Part shown: positions 57,237 to 64,000 of the stretch, piece after piece
Position numbering within the stretch: position 1 is the first letter of the stretch
Layout: every line of letters starts with the position of its first letter
Notes under the pieces: model-generated
What the model was told of the DNA's origin: nothing
Databases searched by the model: none
The model's input: the letters and a program-made list of their open reading frames with translations, nothing else
Source: Dillenia suffruticosa
Lineage: Eukaryota > Streptophyta > Magnoliopsida > Dilleniales > Dilleniaceae
Assembly (NCBI GenBank): GCA_033439265.1
Contig: JAVTVX010000012.1
Coordinates: 10,405,001 to 10,469,000, forward strand
Reading direction: 5' to 3'
Length of the DNA stretch: 64,000 nt
Translations under genes and position numbers: made by a program

Positions 57237-60177
57237 TCTCCCCCGACCCTTCGTCTCTCTCCCCCACCGCGGCACCGCAGCTCCGCTCCTTCGCCGTGAG
57301 CTCCGCCGCCAACGGATCACCGCCTTCTCCTTCTCCTTCTTCTCCTTCTTCTCCTTCTCCTTCTTTTTCTTCTTCTCTCCCTCTCGCTGTCGCTCTCTCC
57401 CTTCGGCTTCGCCACTCCTCCGCAGCCTCTCTCCCTTCCGTCACCACCGCAAGCCTCCGCGAGCGCAACCCAGCACCTTCTGCCACCTCGCGATCCACCC
57501 AGCGCGAGCGCGAGCACGATCGCGCCCCTGCGTGATCCTCTCCGCACGAGCACAGTGCGAACACAGCGCACCTCAGTCCGCAAGCGAGCAGAACCCAGCC
57601 CGCTTGCGCGAGCCAAGCCGCGACCAGGACCGAGCTCGCAGCGCGAGCTCAGGCCGCCAGCAGGACCGAGCCTGTAGTGCGAGCCAGGCCGCGAGCAGGA
57701 CCGAGCCCACGAGCGCTAGCCAGCATGAGCCAGCCCACGAGCCAACGTGCGAGCCAGCGCACGAGCACCAGCCCGCAAGCCACTATGGCCCGCGAGCCAC
57801 TGGCGGCCCACAAGCCCATTAGCTGCAAGCCCATCGGCCCATTGGCCCACCAGCCGCAGGCCCATCACTCGCAAGGCCGCCAACCTACAGGCCCATCACC
57901 CGCAGGCTCGCCAACCTGCAGGCCCATCACCCGCAGGCCCGCCAGCCTGTAGGCCCATCAGCTCCAGGCCCGCCAGCCCGCAAGCCTGCCGGCCCGCTAG
58001 CCCACTGGCCCACAAACCGCGAGCCCGCTAGCCGAAGCCCAATGGCACGCGAACCCACGAGCCCGCGACAGCCAACGACGGCCCGTGAGCCCGTGACAGC
58101 CCATGAACCTCCACGCAGGAAACACTACAGATTTTGAAGTGACCGAAGAGACATTCAGACGAGACTCGGCGCTTCGAGAAAACCCTAGATGAGGAGATTT
58201 CGGCTCTAATTGATAAATTGAATGAATCTAAGATGAAAGGTTCTGTATAAATTTAGAGTGTAAGTAACATGCGAATAGAATACAATTTCTGAAATGATTA
58301 TATGTGACTTTGAAGGTTAAGTATAGAATGTTACAGAAATTAGATGATTTGATACGAAAGAAACATATTATAGATTCATAAAATCATGTCAAGTTAATTC
58401 AAATAGTTTTCCTTAGAGTTAAACTTTGAAATATGCATTAAAGTATCTGGGTTGTAGGGTTGGAATGAAATGAGCCGTAAAATGGAGGATATTGTATATT
58501 TCATGTCTTTCGGATAAAACCTAAAGATACTTGAGAAATTGATATTCAATTTTGATGATCTAATTATGTTGATTTTTTTGTAGACTCGAGAAATCAGATT
58601 GGAATGGTTTTGAAAATATAGAGTGACTACCCTCCCTAGAACGGTGAGTGAGATTTTGACATTCGCTATTGATTGAAAACCATATTTCAAAAATACTTTT
58701 TAAATGACATATTTCTGTAAAATGTATGATTATTAGAACTTTTAAATATTTTATGAAATGTTTTGTGACCTTTGGAGTGTCTTAATTTCTGACTTTATTG
58801 ATATGCATCTATGAGTTTTGATAACTGAATATTGTGCCATATTTTCGACATATTGACATGTTTTTAATGCTTCTACTGCATTGGCACATGGTTTTAAATG
58901 GATTTACTTATATATTTGGGCTGTATGCCCGGCCGACGTTATGATATGATGCATGGGGGTATATGCCCGGCCGACATGGTGATGGGATACATGGGGCTAC
59001 GTGCCCGGCCGATATGATATTGTGATCCGTAGTTACGAAGGACATCTGTAGAGGCACCCCTTGTGTCTGGATACGTTTCGGCCGGAGATATTCGCCAGAT
59101 CGTCATGTGTATGGGTGTCCCAGGTTGACCCTCATCGGAGAGGACGTTGAGTACGGCTCCGTCTAATACCAGGCGGGGGCACCATACACGGCCGACTAGT
59201 TATATGTACATTATTATTATTTACAGGCTAGTTGAGGTAGTCTGTGGTCAACATTGGGGCAAAGAGCCGTTATTTAATACTTGTATTTAGAAAAAACCCC
59301 CAATGCGCCGTTCTTGGTCGAGGTAGACCATTGCCGAGAATATTTCATTGGCCGGCTGTTCATGACATTGATGTAAATATTGGATGCATATCTTACTTTC
59401 TGATGTGTGCGTATGATATATGATTTTGAAATAACATGATCGGTTTGTACACTGTGGATATTTTTTTTATCTTATACTTTGACACTCCAAGTTCACCCTC
59501 GATATTGATAGTATGATGTCAATCCCCTCACTTAATGAGTATCCTTCCATAGATACTCACCCCTCGCTTTTTTTTCCACAGGATTAGTGTTAGACCGAGG
59601 AGGTATTATTGGGTTTGTATAATTGTGACACGAACGTGATATCACTGGATTTGGATATGGATATTTTCATCTCTTCCGCTACGATGATTGGTGATATCGT
59701 TATGTATTGAAGATTTTAGTTTGACCAATGTATTTTTATAATTTTTTTGGGATGACTGTATAAATTATGGATATTTATTCGTGAAACTCTCGTATTGATT
59801 TATTTCATTGCATTGAGGCATTTGTGAATATTTAAAAATAACTTGAGAATTCATTTTATATATGCGTAGAATTTAGGTCCACTCGGTGTGGCGGCTGCTC
59901 ATACTCTAGTTGGACATGACAGTAGAGATCTGTTGCTAGAACTGCTAGAAACTTTATAACCTTGCGTTGTTCTGGAGGTTGGCTGTGGTATTTGTTGATT
60001 TTGGAGAGGCCGAGATGACCAATTGTTTATTTTTACCGAATGAATGTGATATATAGATGAAATTATACATGAGAAACCTCCGATTTATGGGGAGATTCTG
60101 CCCGATTTTCTGTAAAAATACAGCCAGCATCCAGGGACAACGGGCAGCTGTTCACGATCCCGGTTCGGGGCGTGATA
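57088..60177 (+). repeat. 5' LTR of element F
   Basis: About 3.09 kb, matching the 3' LTR from 62314 on. Layout: GATTAGGGTTGGAAACCC at about 57167, (CT)n at 57193-57240, a TTC/CTT tract (57325-57375), a GC-rich block to 58130, an AT-rich middle, GGCCGAC-containing repeats near 58920-59010, ATACTCACCCCTCG near 59555, and an end related to the solo LTR at 40849. The ancestral TG...CA termini have each changed by one base. Confidence 0.88.
57840..57990 (+). repeat. GC-rich minisatellite in the F 5' LTR
   Basis: Imperfect copies of a unit of about 30 bases built from CAGGCCCATCACCCGCAGG and CCCGCCAACCTG. The 3' LTR carries the matching array at about 63000-63170 with a different copy arrangement. 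Confidence 0.75.
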
Positions 60178-60184
60178 GTTCGGT

Positions 60185-60195
60185 TGGTATCAAAG
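60185..60195 (+). other. Primer-binding site of element F
   Basis: TGGTATCAAAG, seven bases after the LTR end, a slightly changed version of the initiator tRNA-Met match seen in element G. Confidence 0.75.
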
Positions 60196-60509
60196 TTCTT
60201 GGTTTAGAGCTATGTTTTATAAAATGATTTGAAAACATTCCTAAGTAACTTGGTTTTAAAAGTCCTCAATGCATTTGAGAGCTTCACACAGTCATTTAAA
60301 GTCCTATACATGGTTTTCGGCATATGAGTTATTCATTTAGGGGGTTAGATACGATTCGTATCTAACCTAATATGTCATTTTTTATTAAATTCTTAGACCC
60401 AAGATTTCATTCATTTTAGGAGCTTAGTTGCTATGTAATTAACCCTGATTCTTAAATCTCGGCAAGCTATAATATTATATCTAATGATAATTTCCCTTTA
60501 CAAAGTTAT

Positions 60510-61920
60510 GCCGCCTAGACGCGAAGCTAGACCCGCGCTACCCGCGACCCCTCACGTGTCTGACCCTCTGAAGGAGCCTGATACCCTTGGAGTGCCTGAG
60601 GCTGCTTTCTCTACACGGGCACCCCCTGCAGCGCCTACTCGGCCGGCTGCTCCTGCCGACATTCCACCACCGTCCCTTGAGGCGTTTAGGCATGTGTACG
60701 AGTGGTACACCTCCCACAAGATTCAGATGCCACCCCCACCACCACCACCGACGGCCGTGCCGACTTCTACGGCCGTACCACCTTCTATTGTCCAGATCAG
60801 CCACCAGTTGCTGGTCCTTCTACTGTGTCGAGACCTAGCGATACCACCTTCTCCACCTTGAGGCGTATTCATGAGATCACCCAGCTGGTGAAGGAGGCGA
60901 GGCAGTTAGGCTGCACAGAGTTCGCAGGGACGGGTGATCCCACAGTAGCGAAGCACTTGATCAACCGTACCTGCAAAATTTGACTGATTTGGGATTGAGC
61001 GAGGACTACCGGCTTCAGATAGCAGAGAGACTTTTAGATGGTGACGCCCTCACTTGGTGGGAGGCGATTTGTGACGATGCTACCGAGCCGCTACGATGGG
61101 AGGATTTCCTACAGGAGTTCGATCGCAGGTACTTCTCTGAGTTCCAGCAGGACCGCAAGAGGGCAGAGTTTCTGCACTTGCGGCAGGGAGCCAGGACAGT
61201 GACAGAGTATGAGATGGAGTTGAGACGACTAGCTGCTTTTGTTCCAGACTTAGCGACGCCAACGCAGCTACGGTTCAAGTGTGAGGACGGCCTCAACTTG
61301 AACGTCAGGAGGTACATGACAGTGACCCCTAGTTTCTCCTTTGCGGAGATTGTGGACTCAGCACTTAGGGCGGAGGAGATCGCCCATGCTGAGGGTAGAC
61401 AACGGGAGAATATGGAGCAAAAGAAGAGATCAGGGGCTTTTTTGAGCCAGGGCTCGAAGAAGGGTAGGACTTCAGGGTACCAGGGAGGCTCCTCTCAGTC
61501 GAGACAGGCACTTACTGGGCAGGAATCAGAATCCCAGGAGTACAGGGCACCGACCCCTAGTACCACTACTCAGACTTCAGATCAATGACACCCCTTTTGT
61601 CGCCGATGTGGTAGACACCACCCTTTTGGAGAGTGTAGGGTGCCCATTACATGCTTCCGGTGTGGGAAGCAAATGCACATCAGGAGCGTCTGCCCTAAGT
61701 TTGGATTTGGAGGTCACATAGCTACTGGACACTTGAGTGTTCCCCGGGGAGGACAGCAGGGAGCGCCTGCGCACACGAGTCACACCGCTCCTCGGACGGT
61801 AGCCGGGAGCAATACGGTGTCAGGACCATCATGACGGCAGCAGAGGATATAGGCCCGTGTATATGCGATGACGCAGGAGGATGCTGAGGCGAGTCCTGAT
61901 GAGATTTTTGGTATTCCTCC
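60510..61920 (+). pseudogene. gag of element F
   Basis: Begins MPPRREARPALPATP at 60508 and has a proline-rich N-terminus with a run of prolines. The gag domain follows: IHEITQLVKEARQLGC, DALTWWEAICDDA, FLQEFDRRYFSEFQQDRKRA and LHLRQGARTVTEYEMELRR (about 60870-61240), then CEDGLNLNVRRYM. A glutamine- and serine-rich linker leads to FCRRCGRHHPFGECR and a zinc knuckle CFRCGKQMHIRSVC (about 61648-61692). This resembles the gag of G. There are only a few breaks, fewer than expected from the LTR divergence. Confidence 0.88.
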
Positions 61921-62026
61921 CACTGATCCCCATGTTTAGAGATGTCCATGTACTTTCTTTTGAGAACCATTACTAGTTAAAGCTGTAGACACTTAGCTAT
62001 GTTGGTTTGTACATACATTTTGGTAT

Positions 62027-62052
62027 AAATATATATATATATATATATATAT
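62027..62052. repeat. (TA)n microsatellite in the F gag-protease spacer
   Basis: AT dinucleotide repeats within the AT-rich spacer between gag and the protease piece. Confidence 0.9.
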
Positions 62053-62115
62053 TTATGTGAGCATATATTTTCCACCATATTTATCAACTAATCTTTTATT
62101 TCCTCACATTGGAGT

Positions 62116-62298
62116 TATGAAAATATGGAAAGTTGATGCTCGTGTCCTTATTGACACCGGGTCAAACCATTCGTATGTATGTGAGAGTGTCTTTTGTCCA
62201 CAAATTGGGTAAGCCTCTGTTGCCACTTCATGAGGAGACAATACCCCCACTTGTTCAATGTATTGCTTTCTTGTAGTTTCGAGAACGAAATTTGTTTT
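62116..62298 (+). pseudogene. Protease-like fragment of element F
   Basis: MKIWKVDARVLIDTGSNHSY aligns with [19 protein letters not shown] of element G and holds the DTGS catalytic motif of the aspartic protease. It is followed within about 180 bases by the polypurine tract; no other pol domain is present. Confidence 0.75.
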
Positions 62299-62313
62299 TA
62301 GGGGGTTAGAAAA

Positions 62314-62427
62314 TGTAATACTAAGGAAAAAAAAAAGAAAAAAGAAACGAAATACGGAGACGCTGCGTTTTGGGGCAAAACGCTGCGTCCCCAAATTTGG
62401 GGATTAGGGTTGGAAACCCTAATCCCA

Positions 62428-62470
<43 letters not shown>

Positions 62471-64000
62471 TCTCCCCCGAACCTTCGTCTCTCTCCCCCA
62501 CCGCGGCACCAAGGCGCCGCTCCTTCGTTGTGAGCTCCGCCGCCAACGGATCACCGCTTTCTCTTTCTCCTTCTTCTTCTCCTTCTTCTCCTTCTTCTTC
62601 TTCTCCTTTTTCTTCTTCTTATTCTCTCCCTCTCACTGTCGCTCTCTCCCTTCGGCTTCGCCACTCCGCCGCAATCCCTCTCCCATCTGCCACCATCGCA
62701 AGCCTCCGTGAGCGCAACCCAACACCTTCTGCCACCTCGCGATCCACCCAGCGCGAGTGCGAGCACGATCGTGCCCCTGTGCTATCCTTTCCGTACGAGC
62801 ACAGCGCATCTCAATCCGCGAGCGAGCAGGACCCAGGCCGCTTGCACGAGCCAGGCCGCGAGCAGGACCGAGCCCGCAGCTCGAGCCCAGGCTGCGAGCA
62901 TGACCGAGCTTGCAGCGCGAGCCAGCGCGCGAGCTAGCATACGACCACCAGCCCGAAAGCCACTGTGGTCCATGAGCCACTATCGGCCCGCATGCCCATC
63001 AGCTGCAGGCCCATCAGCCGCATGCCCATCACCCGCAGGCCTGCCAACCTGCAGGCCCATCACCCGCAGGCCCGCCAACTTGCATGCCCATCACCCGCAG
63101 GCCCGCCAGCCTGCAGGCCCATCAGCTGCAGGCCCGCCAGCCCGCAGACCCACCAACCCGCAGGCCTGCCTGCCCGCTAGCCTACTGGCCCACAGACCGT
63201 GAGCCCGCTAGCCGAAGCCCACTAGTCCGCGAACCCACGAGCCCACGATGGCCCACGACGGCCCGTGATCCCGTGATAGCCTACGAACCTCCACGCAGGA
63301 AACCCTACAGACTTTGGAGTGACCGAAGAGACATTCGGACAAGACTCGGTGCTTCGAGAAAACCCTAGATGAGGAAATTTCGGCTCTAATTGATAAATTG
63401 AATGAATCTAAGATGAAAGGTTCTGTATAAGTTTAGAGTGTAAGTAGCATGCGAATAGAATATAATTTCTGAAATGATTATATGTGACTTTGAAGGTTAA
63501 GTATAGAATGTTACAGAAACTAGATGATCTGATATGAAAGAAGCATATTATAGATTCATAAAATCATGTCGAGTTAATTCGAATAGTTTTTCTTAGAGTT
63601 AAATTTTGAAATATGCATGAAAGTATTTGGGTTGTAGGATTGGAATGAAATGAGCCGTAAAGTGGAGGATATTGTACATTTCATTTCTTTCGGATAAATT
63701 CTAAAAATACTTGAGAAATTGATATTCAATTTTGATGATCTAATTAGGTTGATTTTTTTGGAGACTCGAAAAATCAGATTGGATTGGTTTTGAAAATAGA
63801 GAGTGACCACTCTCCCTAGAACGGTGAATGAGACTTTGACATTCGCTATTGATTGAAAACTATGTTTCAAAAATATTTTTTAAATGACATGTTTCTGGAA
63901 AATGTATGATTGTTAGAACTTTTGAATATTTTATGAAATATTTTGTGACATTTGGAGTGTCTTAATTTCTGACTGTATTGATATGCATCCATGAGTTTTG
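62314..64000 (+). repeat. 3' LTR of element F, cut by the window edge
   Basis: Begins TGTAATACTAAGGAAAA after the polypurine tract TTAGGGGGTTAGAAAA (62298-62313). Matches the 5' LTR through CTGCGTTTTGGGGCAAAACG, the CT tract, the GC-rich block and the AT-rich middle up to the end of the window. Confidence 0.9.

Larger units (their letters stand above)
57088..64000 (+). mobile_element. Tekay-like Ty3-gypsy element with gag but without most of pol (element F), continues past the right edge
   Basis: The 5' LTR (about 57088-60177), primer-binding site, gag, a short protease-like piece and polypurine tract are followed by the start of the 3' LTR at 62314. RT, RNase H and integrase are not seen, so the internal region is only about 2.1 kb. 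The two LTRs differ at roughly 8 positions per hundred over the last 180 bases of the window, so it is older than G. The right end and any target duplication lie outside the window. Confidence 0.9.

Noticed and set aside
57134-58031. Open frames rich in serine, proline and arginine in the F LTR (and again at 62370-63368)
   Set aside because: These are translations of the CT-rich and GC-rich LTR tracts, not conserved proteins. The same is true of 45546-46010 and 53310-53699 in the G LTRs.

Overview
This window is repeat-dominated nuclear DNA from a flowering plant. The evidence is several Sirevirus-type Ty1-copia elements, Tekay/Del-type Ty3-gypsy chromoviruses with multi-kilobase LTRs, a CACTA transposon carrying the plant Ptta/En/Spm-type transposase tail, a hAT-like element and short tRNA-derived SINEs. 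I found no rRNA or tRNA gene, no CRISPR array and no intact host gene. I cannot name the species.

Layout, left to right. (1) 1-3195: remnant of a Sirevirus on the minus strand (element C), running off the left edge. (2) 3195-27471: an old plus-strand Sirevirus (element B) whose 5' LTR is cut short at its left end. A younger Sirevirus (element A, 3618-14920, target duplication GGTGG) sits inside that 5' LTR, and a CACTA transposon (20491-22861, target duplication CAT) sits in the region behind the B pol. (3) 27472-29763: the 3' end of a fourth Sirevirus (element D). (4) 29764-35925: low-copy DNA with candidate exons of one minus-strand host gene, two SINEs and a hAT-like element (30135-32759) that holds a solo LTR and appears to split an exon. 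(5) 35926-44368: another Ty1-copia element (E, target duplication CTTTC) with a 3.1-kb gypsy solo LTR (37717-40849) inside its pol. (6) 44369-45506: low-copy DNA with a possible C-terminal exon. (7) 45507-55759: a nearly complete Tekay-type gypsy element (G, target duplication GCCTC) with gag, protease, RT, RNase H, integrase and chromodomain. (8) 55760-57087: more low-copy DNA. (9) 57088 to the right edge: a second gypsy element (F) that has gag but almost no pol between its LTRs.

The Sireviruses share three traits beyond gag-pol. An extra ORF downstream of pol resembles the family annotated as putative plant transposon protein. There are several polypurine tracts ahead of the 3' LTR. Their LTRs and 3' untranslated regions are packed with short TCGAC-type motifs in a family-specific wording. 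The gypsy LTRs share a CT-rich tract, a CpG-rich block, splice-site-like sequences and a common 3' end. A polypurine-tract look-alike also occurs just inside the 5' LTR of both G and F.

Nesting gives relative ages: A is younger than B, the CACTA element is younger than B, the solo LTR at 37.7 kb is younger than E, and the solo LTR at 30.7 kb is younger than the hAT-like element. All retroelements are treated as fossils. Coordinates of LTRs with target duplications are near base-accurate; others are approximate.
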